A DNA stretch of 64,000 bases from Halarcobacter sp. (GTDB lineage: Bacteria; Campylobacterota; Campylobacteria; Campylobacterales; Arcobacteraceae), in contig JAQYVX010000002.1 in NCBI GenBank assembly GCA_030145305.1, positions 310,001 to 374,000 on the forward strand. The letters are read 5' to 3'. This document shows, in pieces, positions 28,880 to 36,019 of this stretch (positions within the stretch are counted from its first letter, which is position 1; each line of letters starts with the position of its first letter). The notes under the pieces are model-generated. The model searched no databases, had not been told where the DNA came from, and saw only the letters and a list, made by a program, of their open reading frames with translations. Made by a program: the position numbers and the translations under genes.

Positions 28880-28908
28880 ATTATAACTCAAAGTAGATTA
28901 AATGTCAA
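28880..28908 (-). promoter_or_regulatory. Perfect-consensus promoter of the S10-spc operon
   Basis: On the minus strand TTGACA (28903-28908), exactly 17 bases, then TATAAT (28880-28885), followed by CCGCG. Transcription should start near 28873. Both boxes match the sigma-70 consensus exactly, which is fitting for an operon of 23 essential genes. Confidence 0.9.
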
Positions 28909-29098
28909 GATTTATGGCCTTTAGAGTAAAATTTTTAGTATTTTTTTTCCTTTTAAAAAGGATAAATTAGTTTATAATCAATCCTCTTTAAGTAAAATAG
29001 AAGATTGAGATTTTTAAATATAAATTGTTAGTTTTGAAATGTTAGTGTAAAACGGTTTATGAAATGTTAATTATTTGCTAATGAAAAGTAAGTGTCTA

Positions 29099-29770
29099 TT
29101 AAAAGTTTGGTTTTTCCTTTTCTTTCTCTAAGTGATCTATAAGTATACTAACAGATTTAATTGCCAAACTTATTACATTTATATGTTTAAATATATCAAC
29201 CTTTTCATTCTTATCTTGTTCCATTTTAAGTATATATGTACTTATTTTTGACTCAACTTCATCAATAGATGTAAATACATTTGATAATTCAGTACTCATT
29301 TCCTTCTCAAATATCCCAGTTAATAATACTTCCTCTTTTACTTCTCTTTTTAGCTTAATTAACTGATTGGAATAATTTGAAATATACATAACTTGGATAT
29401 AGTTTAAAGGAGAAAAAATTCTTTTATTTTCTAATATTATCAAAATTTGATTGATATCATTCAAATTAAAGATTAAGCTTCTTATTGACTTTCTCATTTT
29501 ATCTTGTTTTTCTTGATTATTAATTTCTTTTGTATTTAAAACACTTTTCATAACTGTTGAAGAAGCTAGTAATGCTGATAAACCAATTAGAAATGCACTT
29601 ACAAGTTTATCATTCAGATTATCTACTATAGAAAAAAGTATTAAAAGAAAAGCGCCTATTATTAGTATCCATAAAATTGAAATAACAAAATCTATCTTTT
29701 TTTCTATTTTTCCAGATAATGATTCAATTACTTCTAGTATGGGTGTGTAGCCTTTTTCTTTTTTCTCCAT
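29099..29770 (-). CDS. Two-TM membrane protein of unknown function
   Basis: 223 residues, not recognised. After a charged N-terminus (about 1-25), two hydrophobic segments (FVISILWILIIGAFLLILFS and LVSAFLIGLSALLASSTVM) form a membrane hairpin. About 150 residues of charged, probably coiled helices follow (IRSLIFNLNDINQILIILEN; LKREVKEEVLLTGIFEKEM). Such a hairpin-plus-helix design is used by many accessory proteins, including some phage-defence effectors, but no specific motif supports that here. It lies upstream of the ribosomal operon and next to decayed phage-type genes, so it is probably part of the accessory island. Start codon after a run of Lys/Glu codons; no strong ribosome site checked. 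Confidence 0.6.
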   Translation of the reverse strand: MEKKEKGYTPILEVIESLSGKIEKKIDFVISILWILIIGAFLLILFSIVDNLNDKLVSAFLIGLSALLASSTVMKSVLNTKEINNQEKQDKMRKSIRSLIFNLNDINQILIILENKRIFSPLNYIQVMYISNYSNQLIKLKREVKEEVLLTGIFEKEMSTELSNVFTSIDEVESKISTYILKMEQDKNEKVDIFKHINVISLAIKSVSILIDHLEKEKEKPNF

Positions 29771-29781
29771 TCTTTAATCCT

Positions 29782-30429
29782 TTATACTTTTATTAATACT
29801 CCACAAACTCTTCCTATGATATCTATTTCATCTATATTATAATGTATATCATCAAAGGCTGTGTTAGTTGATATGAGTGTAATATTACTCTTATCCTGTT
29901 TAATACTCTTTATCTATAAGGAGTCATTTACTCTTATCATATATATATAGTCTTGTTTTATATCTGTTTGGCTTTTATCAACAAAGATTAAACTGCCCTC
30001 TTTTATATCTGGCTCCATAGGCTCACCAAACACCTGTACTATATCTGTATATTTATAGCTACTATTTATATGATCTAACAGCTGCTTATCTATTACTAAT
30101 GGTTGTTGATCTATTTCATAGTTTATTGCTCCACCTCCAGCAGATGCAATAACACTCTTTTGATATTTTAATATAATGTAGTTAGATGTAGTTTCTATTA
30201 ATGATTCAGGAAGTTGATTAAAAAAGAACCAATTGATAGAAATATTTCTTTTAGCTAAAAAACTCATAATCTCATAATATGGAATCGAACCTCTAGCTTT
30301 TGCTTTTCTAAAGTTGTTGTAATTTAATTCAAGAGCTATTGCTACATCTTTATCATATATTTTTTTATTTTCAAAATCATTAGATATAATGTCTTTTAAC
30401 TTATTTATTATTTCAATATAATTATTCAT
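29782..30429 (-). pseudogene. S24-family phage-type repressor with in-frame amber codon
   Basis: The frame from ATG 30429 codes for 171 residues to a TAG at 29914-29916, then stays open for 43 more codons to TAA at 29782-29784. Residues 1-70 form a CI-repressor-type HTH (DVAIALELNYNNFRKAKARG). ASAGGG near residue 96-100 resembles the autocleavage linker, and VQVFGEPMEPDIKEGSLIFVD is the S24 core. The nucleophile Ser of GDSMEP is Pro here (GEPMEP). The catalytic Lys (IKS-IKQDK) and the last strands (DEIDIIGRVCGVLIKV) lie beyond the amber codon. I read it as a decayed, non-cleavable prophage-type regulator. The truncated product would keep the HTH and could still bind DNA. Confidence 0.8.
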
Positions 30430-30456
30430 AAGTGATTATATACAAAAAGGTTTTAT

Positions 30457-31175
30457 TTGAAAATTCAAGAGTTCCCAAATCATCAACCGAATAATGAGAA
30501 TTGCAAAATCTGGAGGTTTATGGATTTTAGTAAATTAATTAGTTTAATTTCATCTGAAAAGATTTTTTTAGCAAAAGCTTCTAGTTTTGAGGATCCTTAT
30601 GAAGGCTCACTTACTGAAAAAGACCGAGGGGAGTATTGTAGAGGAGATTCGTTTTTACTTGGTCACCAAAGTAATTTATTGGCTGAGCAATTAAAGTTTG
30701 AAACTTTTATAAGCTGTTGGCATATGAATAAACATGAATCAGCTGGTATGTGGAATTTATATACAAAAACCAAGGAATCTGTTGCTATTGTAAGTACATA
30801 TAAACAACTTAAAAACTCCATACAACCCTTGGATGAGAATAATTACTATATTGGAAAAGTTAATTATTTAGATTATTCTCAAGATAACATTTCAGATCAT
30901 AAAAAAACTCACTAAGCCCTTTTTTTCATAAAAGGTTATCTTTTAAACACGAAGAAGAAGTAAGAGTGATTGGATACAACAATAAAGCTGATAAAGTAGT
31001 ATTAGATGTTAATCGAGAAAATCTTATAAATTATATCTATATTAACCCTCAAGCTCCAAAATGGTTTTTTAATTTAGTTGAAAAAACTATCAATGATGAT
31101 TATGATTTAAAGGATATTGAGATAATCCAATCAGATATATATATAAACATTTATGACTTAAATAAATATAGATAA
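30457..31175 (+). pseudogene. DUF2971-type protein gene split by a frameshift
   Basis: The first frame (30457-30915, TTG start, AAAAGG site 6 bases before) gives 152 residues with the family pattern IWRFMDFSKLISLISSEKIF, FEDPYEGS and ISCWHMNKHESAGMWNLY. The second frame runs through CCTTTTTTTCAT (PFFHKRLSFKHEEEVRVI) to 31175. The two join if the ribosome slips -1, or one A is removed, at the A7 tract 30901-30907. DUF2971 proteins are common in phage-linked and defence islands with unknown activity. I read this as an inactivated gene, but A7 is also a known slippery sequence, so a frameshifted product is possible. Confidence 0.75.
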
Positions 31176-31193
31176 GAGGTGTTTTCCTCTTAT

Positions 31194-31463
31194 CTAATAA
31201 TTACTAATAAACACCTCTTTAACCTTTTTCTCTACCTTACTATCATTTGCTCCAAGTGTATATGATATCTCTTTTGTAGGTCTTATATTAAAGCCTTTGT
31301 ATAGTTCTCTAACCACAACACTATCATTAAATACTTCTACATATAACTTATGTTCTGCAGGAATAAGATCTATAATATCTTGTGATAGTTTAGACTTTCC
31401 ACCTACCCAACCAAATGGGGCTTTAATGTTCTTCTTTGCATAATTATCCTTTGTGAAAAAACG
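31194..31463 (-). pseudogene. Remnant of a D12-class DNA adenine methylase (internal deletion)
   Basis: No start codon; the frame is open from about 31463 to TAG at 31194. The start reads KAPFGWVGGKSKLSQDIIDLIP and KLYVEV, the SAM-binding motif I (PFxWxGGK) of Dam-type N6-adenine methylases. It then jumps to NDSVVVRELYKGFNIRP and KVKEVFISNY, which match the C-terminal end of these enzymes. The centre, with the catalytic DPPY, is missing, consistent with an internal deletion of roughly 150-190 codons if the parent had the usual 260-290 residues. Not functional. It is the third broken gene in a 2-kb island. Confidence 0.75.
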
Positions 31464-31848
31464 TCACTTTTTTAAGTTAAATTGATATTTTTAGTTAAAA
31501 TTCTTATGCTGTCAATTTAGAGTATTCGCACATGGCGAACAGGTCAATTCTCTATCTCAATCCTTACATTCCATCTATTTTCATCTAAGGCATGAGTTGC
31601 CTTTTTTAAAGGAAAATAAAGGAGTGATCACTTTTTAATTTTCTTAATCAAAAAGCACGGCGAATAACGATTATTAGGGTAGTTTAGGAGTAAAATCCTT
31701 TTATAAGCTTAGTAACTTTTTATTTCATGCCTTACAGTTAGCATGCGAAACTACACAATACACTATATATAACTAAGAGCTTCAAAAGAAAATACTATTT
31801 ATCTTTCTTTTTAGCTCTTAAAAATATACACTTAGGGGGATTCATTTA
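31464..31848. other. Gene-free 385-bp stretch with hairpins
   Basis: No coding frame stands out. It contains a plus-strand terminator (31587-31607), a TTCGC-GCGAA hairpin near 31525-31540, and a hairpin TAAGAGCT/AGCTCTTA (31775-31782 and 31814-31821) beyond the DoxX gene. Base composition is a little richer in GC than the surroundings in 31500-31740. It forms the right end of the decayed island. Confidence 0.5.
31587..31607 (+). terminator. Intrinsic terminator (orphan)
   Basis: AAGGCA-TGAGT-TGCCTT followed by a T6 run on the plus strand. No intact plus-strand gene precedes it, so it may have belonged to a lost gene or a small RNA. Confidence 0.55.
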
Positions 31849-32268
31849 TTACTTTTGTATCTTATTGTCAATACTAATTCTACCTGATCCAAATGAAAAT
31901 AATAAAAATAAAATTGAAATATATGCAAGTGGAACTTCAACACCAAAGTTTGATGCAGCAAATCCATTTCCTAGATTTACTAGAAAAAATGCAACAAGCA
32001 TCGTAATAATTAGAGGAAGAGAGATAACTCTTGTTAGAAATCCAAAAATAAGTAATATTCCACCTATTCCCTCAACAGCCATAACTAAATAAAGATTTAT
32101 CATTGGAAATGGTAAATCTAACTTATCTGAAAACAATACAACATAATTATCAAAGCCTTGCACTTTTTTTATTGCATAAACCAGAAATGTTCCACCCATG
32201 AAAACTCTAAGAACTAATAAAGCAAAGTCCTCAAATACTCTTTTTTTGTTAAATAATAATTCAATCAT
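31849..32268 (-). CDS. DoxX family membrane protein
   Basis: 139 residues with four hydrophobic segments (LLVLRVFMGGTFLVYAIKKV; LYLVMAVEGIGGILLIFGF; LPLIITMLVAFFLVNLG; LAYISILFLLFSFGSGRIS). The start LLVLRVFMGGTFL and the VEGIGGILLIFGFLTR motif match DoxX/DUF417-type proteins, which have been linked to redox and thiosulfate or sulfhydryl-stress functions. The specific role is unknown. A short inverted repeat (32326-32341) lies near the likely -35 position. Confidence 0.8.
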   Translation of the reverse strand: MIELLFNKKRVFEDFALLVLRVFMGGTFLVYAIKKVQGFDNYVVLFSDKLDLPFPMINLYLVMAVEGIGGILLIFGFLTRVISLPLIITMLVAFFLVNLGNGFAASNFGVEVPLAYISILFLLFSFGSGRISIDNKIQK

Positions 32269-32325
32269 TTTAATCCTTTTGTAAATTGATGGCGAATAAT
32301 AGAGATTTTTTGTTTACTCTTTATT

Positions 32326-32341
32326 TACTAGTAAACTAGTA
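32326..32341. promoter_or_regulatory. Inverted repeat between doxX and the next gene, possible operator
   Basis: TACTAGT-AA-ACTAGTA, a 16-base perfect palindrome with a 2-base centre in the divergent intergenic region. It lies about 25-30 bp upstream of a TATTAT box that could serve doxX, a position suited to a regulator. Confidence 0.4.
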
Positions 32342-32404
32342 TTGTTTATTCAACCTTATTTAGATAATAAAAAAGATATAATATTAAAAATATTAAGGTG
32401 TAAA

Positions 32405-32674
32405 ATGTCAGAAGTAAAACAAAATCTAAAAGATATAGTTGAAGAAACAATGATTCCTGAAGTGGAAGAATATTTAGAAGATTTGCATAAATTATTGGAA
32501 GAAGAAAAGGCAAGTGATGATGATATGGATGCCATTAGAGAAATGGAATCATTTTTAGTTGAACTAGAAAATATTCTTTTAGTACTTAAAGAAAATAAAA
32601 TTAGTGATGAAGAAGCAGACCAAGTTTATCAAAATATTTTACGTATGATTGAAGAGAGTAAAGAAATAAATTAG
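32405..32674 (+). CDS. Small acidic helical protein of unknown function
   Basis: 89 residues from ATG 32405, with AAGGTG before it and a TATAAT at 32377-32382; a frame from 32342 crosses the promoter and is discarded. The protein is strongly acidic and almost entirely helical (VEEYLEDLHKLLEEEKASDD; FLVELENILLVLKENK), with no Cys, His or catalytic signature. I do not recognise it. It lies 33 bp before a flavoprotein gene that seems to have its own promoter. Confidence 0.65.
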   Translation: MSEVKQNLKDIVEETMIPEVEEYLEDLHKLLEEEKASDDDMDAIREMESFLVELENILLVLKENKISDEEADQVYQNILRMIEESKEIN

Positions 32675-32695
32675 AAGAAATTTTACAAATTTTGA

Positions 32696-32701
32696 TATAA
32701 T
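32696..32701 (+). promoter_or_regulatory. -10 element placed for a leaderless flavoprotein mRNA
   Basis: TATAAT in the context TTTTGATATAATTAAGCTATGG, ending six bases before the ATG at 32708. The predicted start coincides with the A of the ATG, and no Shine-Dalgarno is present. Confidence 0.5.
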
Positions 32702-32707
32702 TAAGCT

Positions 32708-33985
32708 ATGGAAAATCTAAAATTAAACTCATATTATGATGTAATTATTGTAGGTTCAGGGCCTGCTGGTCTTGGAGCTGCATTTAAAATTGCACAATCT
32801 TCAAAAAAAAAAGTTCTACTAATTGAAAAGAAAAAAATTAGTTCAGGTGGATTAAGAAATGATTGTAAACAAAATTATACTTATCCTGTGGGATTCCCTT
32901 TAGAGCATTGGGAAAAAGACGAAGCTGATATTTTATTAAAAGAAGTGGCCGGGCATTTGAAGCCTAAAATGGAAACTAGATTAAATATTGATAAATACAT
33001 AAAAAGAGCACAAAAACTTAATGTAGAAATTCTTGCAATTGATCAAGCTCATGTTGGAACGGATAAATCATCTAAATTAATTAATGGACTTATTGAACAG
33101 CTAAAAGAATTGGGAGTAACTGTAAGTTTAGAAACGGAAGTAAAAGAATTAGATGGAGAAAAAAAAGAATTATGCTTAAGTGATGATTCAAAAATTGCTT
33201 TTGACAACATAATACTAGCACCTGGTCGAGCTGACTATGACTGGATGCAAGAACAAATGAATAAATTAGGTGTTGAATATAGTGATAATATAGTAGATAT
33301 TGGAATTAGAGTTGAAATGAAAGAGGAAAATTATCCTATTGTAAAAGATTATTATGATCCTAAGATTCTTTTTCCAAATAAAGTAAGAACTTTTTGTACA
33401 AACTCAGGCTGTGCAAATATTGTAAGAGAGAAATACAAAGGCTATTATTCTGTAAATGGTCACTCTTTATCCAGAGATAAAAAAGCTAACAATCTTGTAA
33501 ACTTCGCCATGTTAAAAACTATAAAACTTACCCAACCAGTTGTTAGTGGTCAGCAATTTGGTAAAATCTTAGGTGAAATGGTTATGCAGTTAAGTGGAGG
33601 CTCTGTTATTATGCAAAGAGTTGGCGATTTTAGATTAGGACAAAGAAGTAAAAAAGAGACTTTTAATGATGATTTATATGATTTTAAGCCAACTTTATCA
33701 AATGCCGTTGCTGCTGATTTAAGTCTTAGTATGCCAGCAAAGATTTTAAGAGATATTTGGAGTGCTTTAAAAAAACTTGACTCTATAGTTCCTGGAGTAC
33801 TACATCCTTCTACTATTCTTTATTATCCTGAAATAAAGACCTACTCAAATAAACCACAATTTATAAATGATAATTTTATGGTAAAAGAAGGTTATTATAT
33901 TATTGGAGATGGAGCTGGAACTTCTAGAGGAATAACTGCTGCTTGGGCTTCAGGGATTAGAGCATCTAAGGATATTTTGAAATAA
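32708..33985 (+). CDS. FAD-dependent oxidoreductase (COG2509-type dehydrogenase)
   Basis: 425 residues. The N-terminal dinucleotide fold is VIIVGSGPAGLGAAFKIAQ with the ribose Glu in LLIEKKKISSGG. The C-terminal FAD contact is YIIGDGAGTSRGITAAWASGIRASKDI. The middle (NIVDIGIRVEMKEENYPIV; CTNSGCANIVREKYKGYYSVNGH) matches uncharacterised FAD-dependent dehydrogenases of the COG2509 group, whose substrate is unknown. The promoter arrangement suggests a leaderless transcript. Confidence 0.8.
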   Translation: MENLKLNSYYDVIIVGSGPAGLGAAFKIAQSSKKKVLLIEKKKISSGGLRNDCKQNYTYPVGFPLEHWEKDEADILLKEVAGHLKPKMETRLNIDKYIKRAQKLNVEILAIDQAHVGTDKSSKLINGLIEQLKELGVTVSLETEVKELDGEKKELCLSDDSKIAFDNIILAPGRADYDWMQEQMNKLGVEYSDNIVDIGIRVEMKEENYPIVKDYYDPKILFPNKVRTFCTNSGCANIVREKYKGYYSVNGHSLSRDKKANNLVNFAMLKTIKLTQPVVSGQQFGKILGEMVMQLSGGSVIMQRVGDFRLGQRSKKETFNDDLYDFKPTLSNAVAADLSLSMPAKILRDIWSALKKLDSIVPGVLHPSTILYYPEIKTYSNKPQFINDNFMVKEGYYIIGDGAGTSRGITAAWASGIRASKDILK

Positions 33986-34012
33986 AAGTTAATTAAAAAA
34001 CTTGAATATAAA

Positions 34013-34039
34013 TTCAGGCTTTATTGATAAAAGCCTGAA
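34013..34039. terminator. Hairpin between convergent flavoprotein genes
   Basis: TTCAGGCTTT (34013-34022) pairs perfectly with AAAGCCTGAA (34030-34039) over a 7-base loop. It covers the stop of the minus-strand gene and lies 28 bp after the plus-strand gene, so it may end both transcripts. The flanks are A-rich, which gives a T-rich tail for the minus strand only partly. Confidence 0.55.
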
Positions 34040-35265
34040 AAAAGTAAAATATCATCACTTTTTGCATTTTGTTTATCATTTACTATTAAATCACAAATGA
34101 TATTTCCAAGAGCAGGAGCGAAAGTCATACCAAGCCAACCAAGACCCATTGCGTAACTTAAATTATTGTATTCTTCATCTCTACCAATTAAAGGTATATC
34201 ATTGGGGGTTAAGGGTCTAAATCCACTCCAATGAACTTCTTCTTTCATTTCAAATTTATTATTGTATTCAAAAAAATTCTTTTTTATACTATCTATTTGT
34301 TTTTTAACAACATTTTTATCAACACTTCCTATTTCAAGTTTTGAAGTGAGTCTTACATTATCTCGTCTTGGAGTCATTACTATAAAAAGGTCATTAAAAA
34401 GTACTGAGGTTTTAGGTTTTAATACTTCTGGCATTTCAAAAGTTATACTATATCCCTTTGCTGGCGTCATTAATAATGGTTTTTTTCTTATATCAGATAA
34501 AAGTGTTTGATAACCTGTTGATAAAACAAAATGCTCTGCCTCATAAAAATTTTTATTTTCTGAAAGGATATAGTTTACTTTCTTATCTTTAAAATTAATA
34601 TTTTTTATTTTTTCATTGAGTATAAATTCAGCACCTGATTCTTCTAAATGTCTTTTAAGTTCAAGCATTACTCTTTTTGAATCAAAGTGAGCATTCTTTT
34701 TAAATAGTATTGCACCTTTTACTTTTTCATTTGCACTTGGTAAATACTCACTTAAATCACTTTTATCTAAAATTTTAAATCTATCTTCATCCACATAATT
34801 ATAATTTTTTAATTTTGCTTCATAAGTTTTATTTTCAGTGAAAACTGAAAGCATTCCTGTATGATGAAAATCAAAATCTAAATTATCTTCTTTTATCATC
34901 TGCTTATACAAATCAAGGGAAATTTCACCATATTTTTCAAAAAGCATCATTGTTTTTTTAGTTCGTTTAGAATTTGCATTTATTGCAAAATTTAAAAGCC
35001 ATTTACAAATTTTTGGGTCTAGAGTTGGATGAAGAATAGCAGGAGATTGACCTTTTAACATTAGTTTAAAAGTATTTAATAAAACGCCTGGATTACTTAA
35101 AGGAGTTTTATCAAAGGCAGATAATAATCCTGCATTTCCAAAAGAAGTAGAATCTGTAATATTGCCTTCGTCTATAATAGTAACTTTTCTTCCATTTTTT
35201 TGTAAAAAATAAGCACAAGTAAGTCCCATTATTCCGGCGCCAATAATAACTACATCTTTTTTCAT
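34021..35265 (-). CDS. DadA-like FAD-dependent D-amino acid dehydrogenase / DAO family oxidoreductase
   Basis: 414 residues of the DAO family. The FAD motif is VVIIGAGIMGLTCAYFLQ with VTIIDE; SFGNAGLLSAFDKTPLSNPG matches the DadA N-terminal half, and HWSGFRPLTPNDIPLIGR with YAMGLGWLGMTFAPALG the C-terminal one. DadA oxidises D-amino acids (mainly D-alanine) and passes electrons to the quinone pool. The substrate is inferred from similarity; proline or hydroxyproline dehydrogenases share the fold. D-alanine metabolism genes alr and ddl are in this window but not adjacent. Confidence 0.8.
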   Translation of the reverse strand: MKKDVVIIGAGIMGLTCAYFLQKNGRKVTIIDEGNITDSTSFGNAGLLSAFDKTPLSNPGVLLNTFKLMLKGQSPAILHPTLDPKICKWLLNFAINANSKRTKKTMMLFEKYGEISLDLYKQMIKEDNLDFDFHHTGMLSVFTENKTYEAKLKNYNYVDEDRFKILDKSDLSEYLPSANEKVKGAILFKKNAHFDSKRVMLELKRHLEESGAEFILNEKIKNINFKDKKVNYILSENKNFYEAEHFVLSTGYQTLLSDIRKKPLLMTPAKGYSITFEMPEVLKPKTSVLFNDLFIVMTPRRDNVRLTSKLEIGSVDKNVVKKQIDSIKKNFFEYNNKFEMKEEVHWSGFRPLTPNDIPLIGRDEEYNNLSYAMGLGWLGMTFAPALGNIICDLIVNDKQNAKSDDILLFSGFYQ

Positions 35266-35373
35266 CTAATAATCCTCATATCTAATGTAAATCAAATTTT
35301 ATTGAAATATATAATTGAACTTATACTACTATGATACTAAAATACAAATATAATAATATAAGTAATTTTTCTT

Positions 35374-35865
35374 TTAAATGAAATATTTTGTTGAATTTTC
35401 TTTTAGTTTTTGGAATATTTTGTCAAAGTCTACAGGGTAGACTCTTGTATTTCCAATTGAGCTTATAAAATTTGTATCTCCTAGCCATCTTGGAAGTACA
35501 TGATAATGAACATGTTCAGCAATTCCAGCTCCTGCTGCTTTGCTTAAATTCATTCCAATATTTACGCCCTCTGCATTTAATACTTCTTTTAACATCTTTG
35601 TTGCTTGCTTTACTCTTAAAGACATTTCTATCCAAATTTTATCATCTAATTCTTCTATTTTATCTGTATGAATATTTGGAATTATCATCATATGTCCTGG
35701 AGAATATGGATATTTATTCATAACTACATAAGAGTTTTCATCTCTAAATAAGACGCCAAGCTTTTCATCATCATTTGGGTTTTCACAAATATGACAAAAT
35801 ACGCAACCTTCAATTTTATCTTCAGTTACATACTCAAATCTCCAAGGTGCATACATTCTGTCCAT
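35374..35865 (-). CDS. HIT family protein
   Basis: 163 residues. The histidine triad is HVHYHVLPRW, and the N-terminus has the CVFCHICEN zinc motif paired with later His residues. This combination and PWRFEYV near the start fit HIT hydrolases or Ap4A phosphorylase-like enzymes of the COG0537 group, which act on AMP-linked substrates. The specific substrate is not predicted. It stands alone after two hairpins that end the upstream murF operon. Confidence 0.88.
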   Translation of the reverse strand: MDRMYAPWRFEYVTEDKIEGCVFCHICENPNDDEKLGVLFRDENSYVVMNKYPYSPGHMMIIPNIHTDKIEELDDKIWIEMSLRVKQATKMLKEVLNAEGVNIGMNLSKAAGAGIAEHVHYHVLPRWLGDTNFISSIGNTRVYPVDFDKIFQKLKENSTKYFI

Positions 35866-35876
35866 TTTTATTCCTT

Positions 35877-35896
35877 AAAATCCCTTTTTTAAGGGA
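35877..35896 (-). terminator. Hairpin between murF operon and HIT gene (distal)
   Basis: TCCCTT-TTTT-AAGGGA, followed on the minus strand by TTTT. Located after the murF operon and before the HIT gene start. Confidence 0.5.
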
Positions 35897-35922
35897 CCAT
35901 ATATTTTATGATTACTTTTATC

Positions 35923-35941
35923 AGTGGAAGTAAATTCCACT
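35923..35941 (-). terminator. Hairpin downstream of murF (proximal)
   Basis: AGTGGAA-GTAAA-TTCCACT, a 7-bp stem about 80 bp after the murF stop. There is no T-run on the minus strand, so it may protect the 3' end rather than terminate. Confidence 0.4.
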
Positions 35942-36019
35942 TAAAGGTAGTCTAAAAAAACTAGTTTTTTCAGGCACCTTTAGTAACAAAGCCTAAAGAG
36001 AACAACGAGTTGTCCTTAA

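Noticed and set aside
31545-31600. Sequence resembling a CRISPR repeat-like unit (TCTATCTCAATCCTTACATT)
   Set aside because: It occurs once; no second copy with regular spacing is seen, and there are no cas genes in the window.
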